A stretch of DNA of 64,000 bases from Acetobacterium bakii. Lineage in GTDB: Bacteria > Bacillota > Clostridia > Eubacteriales > Eubacteriaceae. The notes beneath the pieces are model-generated. The model was not told the DNA's origin, searched no databases, and saw only the letters and a list, made by a program, of their open reading frames with translations. Location: positions 164,120 through 228,119 of the forward strand of contig NZ_LGYO01000007.1 of the NCBI RefSeq assembly GCF_001263355.1, given 5' to 3'. Position 1 is the first letter of the stretch. The number at the start of each line of letters is the position of its first letter. A program made the translations under genes and the position numbers. Positions 9,093-16,657 of this stretch are shown here, piece after piece.

Positions 9093-9739
9093 GCTGTACC
9101 TCTTCTCTCTCAATTTTCCCACAATAACTGTTTACGCTTCTCAATCTGCGCTGTTTTACATTTTATTATTTATCCACAATTCTCAGCTTTTTATGCCCTT
9201 TTGTGGATAAGTTTTTTCTATTTTATCACTTTTTACTCAAAATAAACTAAAAAAACATACAAAACTCATTTGCATGCTTTTTTAGTTTCAAAATTGTCGG
9301 AGCTAGTTATCAACAATCACTTTCTTCCAGTGTCGGTGTCAATTTCCCCTTCTTTTGCGGTGAGCTTTTCGGACTTAATGAGAATTCCGATATTGATCAG
9401 GGTCAAAACCATCACTTTAACTTTAAGTTTCACCTCTGGGTCCGTTTTAAGAGCATTATTTTATTCTAATATATAATCGGCTTAAATTCAAATTAATTAA
9501 TAACTATCCTGAATAATCACCGCAATTTCTCAGTAACTATTGTTAAATCATCTAATGGTCATGCTTGTTGTCCCAATAGCGCTTAATGAATAAACCGTCT
9601 ATTATTAAATGCATAAAAGAAAGAAATATTATCCTTGTTTATTAGTACATTATGGTTCATACTATTATAATAACTCTTTATTAGGATGCATCTCAATCAA
9701 CTATTTTATTGAATTTTAAAGTAAAGTGAGGTTTGGATA
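9093..9739. other. AT-rich intergenic region between the Wadjet operon and a diguanylate cyclase gene
   Basis: A 650-bp divergent spacer. It contains the pair of DnaA-box-like sequences listed separately and, on the minus strand at 9317-9433, an open frame of 38 codons with coding-like residue use but no clear start. No convincing sigma-A promoter, RNA gene or repeat was seen in the rest. Confidence 0.5.
9170..9210. promoter_or_regulatory. Inverted pair of consensus DnaA-box-like 9-mers
   Basis: TTATCCACA lies at 9170-9178 and its exact reverse complement TGTGGATAA at 9202-9210, in AT-rich DNA upstream of the nucleotidase/Wadjet operon. Both match the textbook DnaA box. A one-mismatch copy (CTATCCACA) is at 72-80, past the other end of the operon. 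No dnaA or dnaN gene is in the window, so this is not shown to be an origin; it could titrate DnaA, regulate the operon, or be chance. Confidence 0.4.
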
Positions 9740-10780
9740 ATGTCAAATGACCCAGAATCCACTGATTCGGAGCCAACTTTTTTTAATCATACTTTTGAGG
9801 AAACAACACTTCCCAAAGAATCAGCTTATGCTGTATGGATCAAACTGTCTCTTAGTGTTTTGCTGTTCGCCTCTATTACCATCATACTGATTAAAAGCAA
9901 TTTAACCCCAAACCAACCCGGTGTGATCACGCAGTTTCAGGTGATGATTTCTGTGTACCTCACCATGAATTTCAAAAAATTGGGAACCCTGATCGCCATT
10001 GTAATAAATGGGTTTCAAGGTCTTATTTCACTTACCGCATTGGTTGTTTATTCCAATCCCAACGCTTTAGCCGGGGTGATTTTTTCTGTATCCTCGATCA
10101 TCATCATCTTCATTATTTCAACCTGCATGGCTTGTCTGAGCAAAAACATGGAAGAAGTGCTTATCAAAAACACAAAGCTGGCCAGCCTCAATGAAAAGCT
10201 GGCAATGGCTCATAATGAAATGGAGCAGCAGAATGAACTGCTGATGGCCTACAACCGCATCATCAAGGAAAACGAAAAGAAGCTGAGCTACCAGGCATTC
10301 TTTGATACATTGACGGAACTTCCCAATCGAAATGTACTGATTAATCGAATGGATATGTTAATCACATCTCCGGAAAATGAGAACCTGAGTTTTGGGGTTG
10401 TTTTCATGGATCTGGATAATTTTAAAGAGGTTAATGACACGCTGGGCCATCACATCGGAGACTTATTGCTTAAGGATGTGGCCGTTAAATTAAAGCGAGT
10501 CATTCATCCCGATGATCTACTGGGCCGATTGGGCGGTGATGAGTTCGCCTTAATCATAAAAAGGCCGCTTGAAAAAGAAGCAATCCTGGCATACATGGAA
10601 AAACTTGAACTATCCCTGATGAAGGATATCGTGATTGAAAATAAAGAACTAAGCGTCTCCGCCAGTTTTGGTTTTGCTATTTATCCCCAGGATGGGCACA
10701 GCTCCACCGAGCTTTTAAAATGTGCTGACGGGGCCATGTACAAAGCAAAAAATCATAAAAAGTTGACGATTGATCTCTAA
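9740..10780 (+). CDS. Membrane-bound diguanylate cyclase (GGDEF domain)
   Basis: 346 residues. Makes cyclic di-GMP from two GTP. The N-terminal 130 residues hold about four hydrophobic segments (near 31-50, 62-80, 85-107 and 112-132), followed by a short coiled-coil linker (about 135-178) and a C-terminal GGDEF domain. The active-site loop GGDEF is intact at 265-269, and the metal-binding FMDLDNFKEVND motif is present, so catalysis is expected. The position of the inhibitory I-site (RxxD just before GGDEF) reads HPDD, so product inhibition at that site is probably lost. GTGAGG lies before the ATG. The gene is monocistronic and closed by a strong terminator at 10781-10840. What the membrane part senses is unknown. 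Confidence 0.9.
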   Translation: MSNDPESTDSEPTFFNHTFEETTLPKESAYAVWIKLSLSVLLFASITIILIKSNLTPNQPGVITQFQVMISVYLTMNFKKLGTLIAIVINGFQGLISLTALVVYSNPNALAGVIFSVSSIIIIFIISTCMACLSKNMEEVLIKNTKLASLNEKLAMAHNEMEQQNELLMAYNRIIKENEKKLSYQAFFDTLTELPNRNVLINRMDMLITSPENENLSFGVVFMDLDNFKEVNDTLGHHIGDLLLKDVAVKLKRVIHPDDLLGRLGGDEFALIIKRPLEKEAILAYMEKLELSLMKDIVIENKELSVSASFGFAIYPQDGHSSTELLKCADGAMYKAKNHKKLTIDL

Positions 10781-10840
10781 ACAGAAAAGAACCCTTCGGA
10801 ACGAATTTAAAAAATCGTTCCGAGGGGTTCTTTTCTGTTT
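10781..10840 (+). terminator. Rho-independent terminator after the diguanylate cyclase
   Basis: A long hairpin starts at the stop codon: ACAGAAAAGAACCC and CGGAACGA pair with TCGTTCCG and GGGTTCTTTTCTGT around an A/T loop, ending in a T-rich tail. The stem is nearly perfect over more than 20 bp. Confidence 0.9.
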
Positions 10841-10933
10841 ACAATCACCTTATAGTCACACAACAGTCAAAGAATAACCACATCTTTAAGTTAAAATGAA
10901 AGAAGTTAATTAATTTCATTATGGAGGTTAGAG

Positions 10934-12466
10934 ATGTACATCCTGAAAAACAGTATTCGCAACGTAACCCGTAATGCCGGACGCAATATTCTTATTGGAA
11001 TGATTGTGTTGGTCATTGCCATATCCAGCTGTATTGCCTTATCGATTAAGCAATCAGCAAGCCAGCTTCAAACCACTGGTCTTAGCAAAATAGAAATCAC
11101 CGGCAGTATTTCTGTTGACCGGCAAGCCTTAATGTCCCAGGCCCAGGATTCAGGCACCGATATGAGAGCTCTGATGCAGGAGTCTGAAAGCCTTACCCTG
11201 GCAGAAATGCAAAATTATGCAACTTCTGTTAATGTGAAGGATTTCTATTACACTTTATCCAGTTCCATGAGCAAAGGCACTGGCCTTGAACCGGTATCAA
11301 CCGACGCGGTTACCACTGCCGCAACGACCCAAACCCAACCAACAGCACCAACCGAATCGGAAGAATCAAACAAAGCCATCAGCCCTTCGGGAATGGGCAC
11401 CCAAGGTGATTTCACTCTCACCGGTTATAGCGGTGAAAATGCCATGACCAGCTTTATCAGCGGAACCAATCAAGTGACTAGTGGTCAGCTATTTAGTTTT
11501 GATACTGCTGATATGACCTGCCTGATCAGTGAAGAATTGGCGACTTTTAATGGGTTATCCCTGGGTAGCACCATCCAGTTGACTAATCCCAATGCAACCA
11601 CCGAAGTGACAACCTTAACGGTTGGAGGAATTTACAAGACTACCACCGCCACTGCTGATTCGGGGGCAATGCGTTTTTCCACCGCTGCTGATCCGGCCAA
11701 TCAGATTTACACCGGTTACAACACCTTAAACGCAATTAGTGGACAATCCCTCAGTGTAGCAACCCTGGGTACTGATACCAGCGGAAATCAGACAACCACC
11801 GCGCTGCGAACCCAGGAAAGCGGGATCTATACCTTCTCGGATATGACCGCCTATGAAAACTTCAAAACTGATGTCACGGCCATGGGCTTGCCCAGTTCAT
11901 ATACCGTTACCTCAACCGATGTCACCAACTATGAAAACAGTCTGCTACCCTTGGAAAACCTGAATACTTTTGCCACCATCTTTCTGGTCCTTGTTTTACT
12001 CATTGGCGGCAGTATTTTAGTAGTACTAAACATTTTGAGCATGCGCGAACGCAAATATGAAATTGGTGTCCTTACCGCCATTGGCATGAAAAAGAAGCAT
12101 GTGGTGTTTCAGTTCATTGCCGAGGGCTTTATTGTAACACTGATTGCCATTCTTCTGGGAACAGGCATTGGCGCAGCGGTTTCTGTGCCAACGGCCAACG
12201 CTTTGTTATCCCAACAGGTCGCCTCGATTCAAACCCAGGAAGAGTCCCAGCAAAGCAATTTTGGCCGCGGGGGATCCAGTAGTGGTGGCCGTCCCGGTGA
12301 GCAAGCCACGGTTAATTATGTCCAAAGCATCAGTTCAGCCACGGATATAACCGTTGTTATGCAGCTTATCGGGATCGGTATTCTTTTAACCCTGCTTTCC
12401 AGCTGCGGCGCCATGGTCTTTATTTTAAGATATGATCCTTTGAATATCTTAAGCAATCGTTCGTAA
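10934..12466 (+). CDS. ABC transporter permease, FtsX/MacB family
   Basis: 510 residues. Membrane subunit of a MacB-type ABC exporter, working with the ATPase encoded 13 bases downstream. One hydrophobic segment lies near residues 18-40, then a large extracytoplasmic region (about 45-340) rich in Thr, Ser and Ala, then three C-terminal membrane segments (about 345-370, 393-420, 475-500). RERKYEIGVLTAIGMKKKHV after the second segment is the usual FtsX-domain coupling motif. A second low-complexity loop rich in Gln, Gly and Ser (about 430-455) is unusual. The ATG follows ATGGAGGTTAGAG. Such pairs export peptides, lipids or drugs, or transmit force to cell-wall enzymes; the substrate cannot be told here. 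Confidence 0.85.
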   Translation: MYILKNSIRNVTRNAGRNILIGMIVLVIAISSCIALSIKQSASQLQTTGLSKIEITGSISVDRQALMSQAQDSGTDMRALMQESESLTLAEMQNYATSVNVKDFYYTLSSSMSKGTGLEPVSTDAVTTAATTQTQPTAPTESEESNKAISPSGMGTQGDFTLTGYSGENAMTSFISGTNQVTSGQLFSFDTADMTCLISEELATFNGLSLGSTIQLTNPNATTEVTTLTVGGIYKTTTATADSGAMRFSTAADPANQIYTGYNTLNAISGQSLSVATLGTDTSGNQTTTALRTQESGIYTFSDMTAYENFKTDVTAMGLPSSYTVTSTDVTNYENSLLPLENLNTFATIFLVLVLLIGGSILVVLNILSMRERKYEIGVLTAIGMKKKHVVFQFIAEGFIVTLIAILLGTGIGAAVSVPTANALLSQQVASIQTQEESQQSNFGRGGSSSGGRPGEQATVNYVQSISSATDITVVMQLIGIGILLTLLSSCGAMVFILRYDPLNILSNRS

Positions 12467-12479
12467 AGGAGCAATCAAT

Positions 12480-13130
12480 ATGAGTGTATTAAAACTAGAG
12501 AATTTATCCTATACCTATCAGGGTGCACCAATAAAAGTTTTGGATCACTTGAATTATGAGTTTGAAAACGGGAAAATCTACTGCATCATGGGAAAATCCG
12601 GGGCCGGTAAAACAACCTTGCTGTCGTTGTTATCGGGTCTGACAACCCCCACCGACGGAAAAATATTTTTCAAGGATCAGGATATCAGTCAAATAAATAA
12701 GTATAACTACCGCAGCCAAATGGTCGGGGTTATTTTCCAGGGATATAATTTACTGCCCCATTTAACCGCCGCGGAAAATGTCCAATTATCGATGGATATT
12801 TCCGAGAAAATCTTCCCTGATAAAGTCCGCCATGGCTTTGCTGCTCTTGCTAAAGTGGAATTGGGCGAAGAAAAAGCCACCCGCCGCATTCTCAAGCTGT
12901 CAGGCGGCGAGCAGCAACGGGTGGCCATCGCCCGGGCTCTGTCCTATGACCCGGAGATCATCCTCGCTGATGAACCCACCGGAAACTTAGATGGCGAAAC
13001 CCAGGAGGGCATCATCACTATTTTTAAAAAATTGGCCCATGAAGAAAATAAATGTGTGATTATTGTCACCCACTCTCCTGAAGTGGCCAAGGCCGCGGAT
13101 GTTTTATACGAGCTAACCCCGGTAAGTTGA
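12480..13130 (+). CDS. ABC transporter ATP-binding protein, LolD/MacB type
   Basis: 216 residues. Nucleotide-binding partner of the preceding FtsX-type permease. Walker A GKSGAGKTT (residues 38-46), a Q-loop in GVIFQGYNLLPHLTAAENV, signature LSGGEQQR, Walker [13 protein letters not shown] and the switch His in IIVTHSPEVA are all intact, and the length is typical for this family. AAAGGAG precedes the ATG. The pair forms a two-gene operon closed by the hairpin at 13197-13232. Confidence 0.9.
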   Translation: MSVLKLENLSYTYQGAPIKVLDHLNYEFENGKIYCIMGKSGAGKTTLLSLLSGLTTPTDGKIFFKDQDISQINKYNYRSQMVGVIFQGYNLLPHLTAAENVQLSMDISEKIFPDKVRHGFAALAKVELGEEKATRRILKLSGGEQQRVAIARALSYDPEIILADEPTGNLDGETQEGIITIFKKLAHEENKCVIIVTHSPEVAKAADVLYELTPVS

Positions 13131-13196
13131 ATAAATTGGATAATAACTCCTGCTAATTTTACCTAAATTAAATGATTATTGCCAATTTCACTACCT

Positions 13197-13232
13197 AAAA
13201 GCATCCTTTCATTTTATGAAAGGATGCTTTTT
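13197..13232. terminator. Bidirectional terminator between convergent operons
   Basis: AAAAGCATCCTTTCAT pairs with ATGAAAGGATGCTTTTT around a four-base loop, with A and T runs on both sides. It can end both the ABC operon (plus strand) and the lipid operon (minus strand). Confidence 0.9.
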
Positions 13233-13234
13233 CT

Positions 13235-14176
13235 TTACAGGCAAATTTCCATGCCGGCTTCACTGCTTGATCCCTGGAAGAGAACCTCACTATGCCTGCT
13301 GACGAGGCGCACGGACACATGGGCGGTGATGCTTTCAATAATCTCCCGGTCCATGAGCCCGTCAACCGGGGCTCTGAGGGTGCCGCCGCCGGACATTTGG
13401 GCCTTAAAGCTCAGGGTTCCGGCAGGTCCCGATAATTCCCCGGAACAGGTTCTGTTCACGGGATCAACCTGCCAGTTGGCAAGTTTCGAATGGTTATAGG
13501 TGGCAAAACGGACTTTAATGTCCTTAAAATCAGTGAAATAGGCGAAAAATCCCGGGAACTCCCGTCCCAGAAACGGAATCCGCGCTCTTGAAAAAACAAA
13601 GGAGGCGTTGGATGAATCAAAATGACTGGCTTGCAGCCAGAGGTAGGTTTTCGGAAAGGACCGGCCATAATCCTTCTCGATATAACCAACACCCCCGTCA
13701 AAATCCAGGATCTCCCCATCCAACTCGATTTTTCCCTGAAGCTCATGGTATAAATGAATAATGGCGTGGTAACATTCCATCGGCAAGAATGTAAAAGGCC
13801 CCATAATTCCCGGGTTGTGCCAGGTGGTTGGAAAGGCATGAATATCCCTAAAGGCCAGGCATCCTTTTAACAAACCTTCATGAGTATCGATGTTCAGGTC
13901 TAAACCCGTTGCGCTAAAGCGATTGTTCCCGATACGCAGATCAAAATCATCTGAAAGACAGAGAAATTCTGAATAGGAAAAATGATGATACCAGGTCTTT
14001 CCGGTTACCGCATTGATCACCTGAATAAAGGCATGCTTCTGCCCCTGAGGATCAATGGCCATGCCGGGGATGATGGCAATGGCATGTTTGCGATCGGCAC
14101 TGATACATTTAAAATACCAGCCTTCAAAATATCGCCTTTTACGATGCTGTCCCTGAAAATATTCCTGTTTTTTCAT
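13235..14176 (-). CDS. Tocopherol cyclase family protein (VTE1-like)
   Basis: 313 residues. Resembles the PF14249 tocopherol cyclase family, whose plant member VTE1 closes the chromanol ring of vitamin E. Recognisable parts are the N-terminal RRYFEGWYFKC motif, HAFIQVINA, TTWHNPGIMGPFTF, ECYHAIIHLYHEL and DGGVGYIEKDYGRSFPKTYLWLQ, spread over a lipocalin-like beta-rich fold. Bacterial members mostly have unknown substrates, so true tocopherol synthesis should not be assumed; no hydroxyphenylpyruvate dioxygenase or quinol methyltransferase is nearby. It is the last gene of an operon with carotenoid-type and phytol-kinase-type enzymes, 56 bases after the DUF92 gene. The ATG has GTGGAG eight bases upstream. 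No signal peptide is visible. Confidence 0.8.
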   Translation of the reverse strand: MKKQEYFQGQHRKRRYFEGWYFKCISADRKHAIAIIPGMAIDPQGQKHAFIQVINAVTGKTWYHHFSYSEFLCLSDDFDLRIGNNRFSATGLDLNIDTHEGLLKGCLAFRDIHAFPTTWHNPGIMGPFTFLPMECYHAIIHLYHELQGKIELDGEILDFDGGVGYIEKDYGRSFPKTYLWLQASHFDSSNASFVFSRARIPFLGREFPGFFAYFTDFKDIKVRFATYNHSKLANWQVDPVNRTCSGELSGPAGTLSFKAQMSGGGTLRAPVDGLMDREIIESITAHVSVRLVSRHSEVLFQGSSSEAGMEICL

Positions 14177-14232
14177 AAATTATCTCCACTTATTTTTCTT
14201 ACCCATTTTCCTCTGATCCCTCAACCTTGTAT

Positions 14233-15078
14233 TTAATAAAAGAATAAAACCAACACGGATGCCAGAAAAGAGCTGGCAAAATTCACGAAGTCGTTATTGA
14301 CAAAGCGCCAGCCTTTATGCAATGCATTGGGTTTGTTTTCATAGGTCGGCTTTTCGGTTAATTCGCCGGTTTTCAGGCTGATATATTTGGCCTGGATGGT
14401 TCCGCCCATGAGGCTATCCAGGATGGAGCCCATAAAACCGCCCAATGTAATCAAACCCATCTGAAATAATAAAAATTCCCCGGCGTTTCCGGTCACTAAC
14501 TCATAAAATCCAAAAGTCAGGGCAATGAGCGCTGCGCCTCCGCAGGAGGCAACTAAACCCAAAGGGCTGACCCCTCCCGATATCCCTCGTTTTACCGGAC
14601 GAAAGGTCAGCAGTGACACCGGCGCGCGCTTGCTGAGGATCCCGATTTCGGATGCCCATGTGTCGGCATTACAGGCCGCGAAGGCGATTGCCACCGCCAT
14701 TACGTAGACCTCATTCTGAGAAATCACAAAGAGGATGCCCATGATCAGTGCCGCTCCGCCATTTGCGGCAACCTGAAAGAGATCCCGGGGCCCGGCCTTG
14801 GCATGAAGCTCAGCCTCAATGGGATCTTTAATACTGGCCTTAAAGTGGGACAACAGCGTTGCGCTCACAAAGAAGACCATGAGCAGGAGTAAAAAGAGCG
14901 GTCCTCCGGTATAATAAAGAGCCACGGCCAAAAAGAAAGCCCCCACCGACGCCGCTGGCGTCAGCGACCTACGTTTAAAAGCAACTCCGGCAAAAAGCAG
15001 GGATAGCAATACGAAAAGAATCTGTTGTATATATGTTCCGGTTTGAATAACCAGGTTAGCATCAAGTATGTTTTCCAA
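14233..15078 (-). CDS. DUF92 family membrane protein (VTE6-like, possible prenyl-phosphate kinase)
   Basis: 281 residues, about seven hydrophobic segments. Matches the DUF92/TIGR00297 family, whose plant member VTE6 phosphorylates phytyl phosphate to phytyl diphosphate. Conserved blocks are AGPRDLFQVAANGG, FAACNADTWASEIG, VKRGISGGVSPLGLVAS, GGFMGSILDSLMGG and VNNDFVNFASS. The start is a TTG at 15078 with GGAGG nine bases upstream; no ATG is better placed. It lies 12 bases after the phytol-kinase-like gene. The pairing of VTE5 and VTE6 homologues suggests stepwise phosphorylation of a prenyl alcohol, as in phytol salvage. Function is inferred from homology and context. Confidence 0.8.
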   Translation of the reverse strand: MENILDANLVIQTGTYIQQILFVLLSLLFAGVAFKRRSLTPAASVGAFFLAVALYYTGGPLFLLLLMVFFVSATLLSHFKASIKDPIEAELHAKAGPRDLFQVAANGGAALIMGILFVISQNEVYVMAVAIAFAACNADTWASEIGILSKRAPVSLLTFRPVKRGISGGVSPLGLVASCGGAALIALTFGFYELVTGNAGEFLLFQMGLITLGGFMGSILDSLMGGTIQAKYISLKTGELTEKPTYENKPNALHKGWRFVNNDFVNFASSFLASVLVLFFY

Positions 15079-15090
15079 AAAAAGTCCTCC

Positions 15091-15762
15091 TCACAAGACA
15101 AACCAAAGATAATAGGCCCCGGACGTCAGCAGCGGCACCGTTAAATTATCAAGACCAAGAGGTGTTACCGCTTCAACGATGGTCGCCAGCACCGCCAACA
15201 CCAGCGCCGGCAACAGTACCTGAGGCTGGCCCGTGACACCCAGTAAAATGGCGGCGACTGAGAACGACACCACCAGCATGGTGGCACTTCCGGAAAGGCT
15301 CTTGGTTGCCCCCAAAATTTTATAGGGTCCCACTGGCCAACGGGTTCCCACCACTGCCGCGAAACCATCCCCATATCCCATAATTAATATTCCGAGACCA
15401 CCGACCACCGGGGCCGCGATCGGGCCAAAGGTAACCAGGGCAAGAATTAGCAGCGACACCGCATAATAAACCGTCCCCAGATCCCCTTTTCCTTCCCCCC
15501 GCTCCATAGCTGAAAAAATCTGAAAACGATATGACAGGTAGTTAATGACAACAAAGCAGGCCGGAACAATGGCTGCCCAGATGGCACTGTCAAAAAACGC
15601 CATGGCCAGAAGCCACCAATTGCAAACAAGAATATGAACGGTTTTACGGCTCATCTCTTTTCCGAATCGTTCCAGGTATCGGGCTAAAAAAATAACACCA
15701 AATACATAAATAAACGAAAAAACAATCCCCCAGGCATTATGATAGTTCCAAATATTTTGCAT
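15091..15762 (-). CDS. Phytol/dolichol kinase family membrane protein (VTE5-like)
   Basis: 223 residues, about six hydrophobic segments. Belongs to the CTP-dependent prenol kinase family (SEC59, VTE5), related to phosphatidate cytidylyltransferase. Signatures are RKTVHILVCNWW near residue 40, GYGDGFAAVVGTRWP in the middle, GATKSLSGSATM and the C-terminal EAVTPLGLDNLTVPLL. The family phosphorylates long-chain prenyl alcohols. The ATG follows GGGGGAAAGCGG. It lies 31 bases after the phytoene/squalene-synthase-like gene and 12 bases before the DUF92 gene, so the three are co-transcribed. It probably feeds the DUF92 enzyme with a prenyl phosphate; the alcohol is not known. Confidence 0.8.
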   Translation of the reverse strand: MQNIWNYHNAWGIVFSFIYVFGVIFLARYLERFGKEMSRKTVHILVCNWWLLAMAFFDSAIWAAIVPACFVVINYLSYRFQIFSAMERGEGKGDLGTVYYAVSLLILALVTFGPIAAPVVGGLGILIMGYGDGFAAVVGTRWPVGPYKILGATKSLSGSATMLVVSFSVAAILLGVTGQPQVLLPALVLAVLATIVEAVTPLGLDNLTVPLLTSGAYYLWFVL

Positions 15763-15793
15763 CCGCTTTCCCCCAAATCATCTTATTCGCATT

Positions 15794-16657
15794 TCATTGA
15801 TGCAATCCCAGTCGAAAAACCTGCCACCGGGCCAAACCAAAAAGTATTAGCTTTTGCCAACCGAAAACATAAATCCGCCGATCAAGAAAGTGATACTTAG
15901 ATTTGCGACAGCGCTTTAGAATCCGGCGATAATAAAGCAGTGACAATAAAATCGGAAACCGCGCATCCTTATCAAAAGCTTTAAGTCCCTTTCTGATCCT
16001 ATTATATCTGATTTCAGATTCCCCGGCAATTTTTTCCCAAAGAGAAATAAGCTGGGTTGAAGGTTCCGGTCCCGCTAAACTTTCAGTTGACACACCAAAG
16101 TCATCCATAAGATCCCGGGGCAGGTAAATACGATTAATTCGGTAATCCGTACCGATATCCCTTAAAATATTCGTGAGCTGCATAGCGATTCCCAGCTCAA
16201 TCGACTCTTTTTTAGCCGCCGCCGTTACCGGCGTGGCCAAAATCGGACAGAGCATCAAACCCACGGTTCCGGCCACCAGATAGCAATAATCCAACAGGGC
16301 CTTGAAATCCTCTGGCTGCTGAAACTCAGAATCCTGGAGCTGGCCTTTAAGCATGTCCCGAAAGGGTTCGATCTCCAGGGAAAAGCTATCAAAGGCCCAA
16401 CGCAGTGACCGCCACATGGGCTCATCCGGGGTTTCACCCCTGGCAAAGGCCTCGAGTTTTTGGGCCATGTCAAGGACGGCCTGGGGATTATTGTCCACAT
16501 CAACATAGTCGTCCGCAATCCGACAAAACGCATAAATGGCAAATATCCCCTGGGCCCGTTCTCTGGGCAGGTTTCGAAAGGCCCGATAAAAACTGCTGGA
16601 ATTTTTTCTGATCAGTGCCTCACACCAGTCAAGATCACTTTGCAGACGGGATTCCAT
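15794..16657 (-). CDS. Phytoene/squalene synthase family protein (CrtB/CrtM-like)
   Basis: 287 residues. Head-to-head prenyl synthase that joins two C15 or C20 diphosphates into dehydrosqualene, squalene or phytoene. The first Asp-rich motif DDYVD is at 49-53 and the second NILRDIGTD at 163-171, followed by NRIYLPRDLMDDFG, all typical and intact; SSFYRAFRNLP is near the N-terminus. Length is normal. The start ATG overlaps the stop of the desaturase gene (TAATG), so the two are translationally coupled. Firmicutes usually make the C30 product, but chain length cannot be read from these motifs with confidence. Confidence 0.88.
   Translation of the reverse strand: MESRLQSDLDWCEALIRKNSSSFYRAFRNLPRERAQGIFAIYAFCRIADDYVDVDNNPQAVLDMAQKLEAFARGETPDEPMWRSLRWAFDSFSLEIEPFRDMLKGQLQDSEFQQPEDFKALLDYCYLVAGTVGLMLCPILATPVTAAAKKESIELGIAMQLTNILRDIGTDYRINRIYLPRDLMDDFGVSTESLAGPEPSTQLISLWEKIAGESEIRYNRIRKGLKAFDKDARFPILLSLLYYRRILKRCRKSKYHFLDRRIYVFGWQKLILFGLARWQVFRLGLHQ

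Noticed and set aside
9170..9210. Chromosomal or plasmid replication origin
   Set aside because: Only two DnaA-like boxes, no dnaA/dnaN/rep gene and no clear unwinding element.
9270..9476. 68-codon plus-strand frame before the diguanylate cyclase
   Set aside because: No ribosome binding site and Ser/Ile-rich translation; the minus strand at the same place looks more coding-like.
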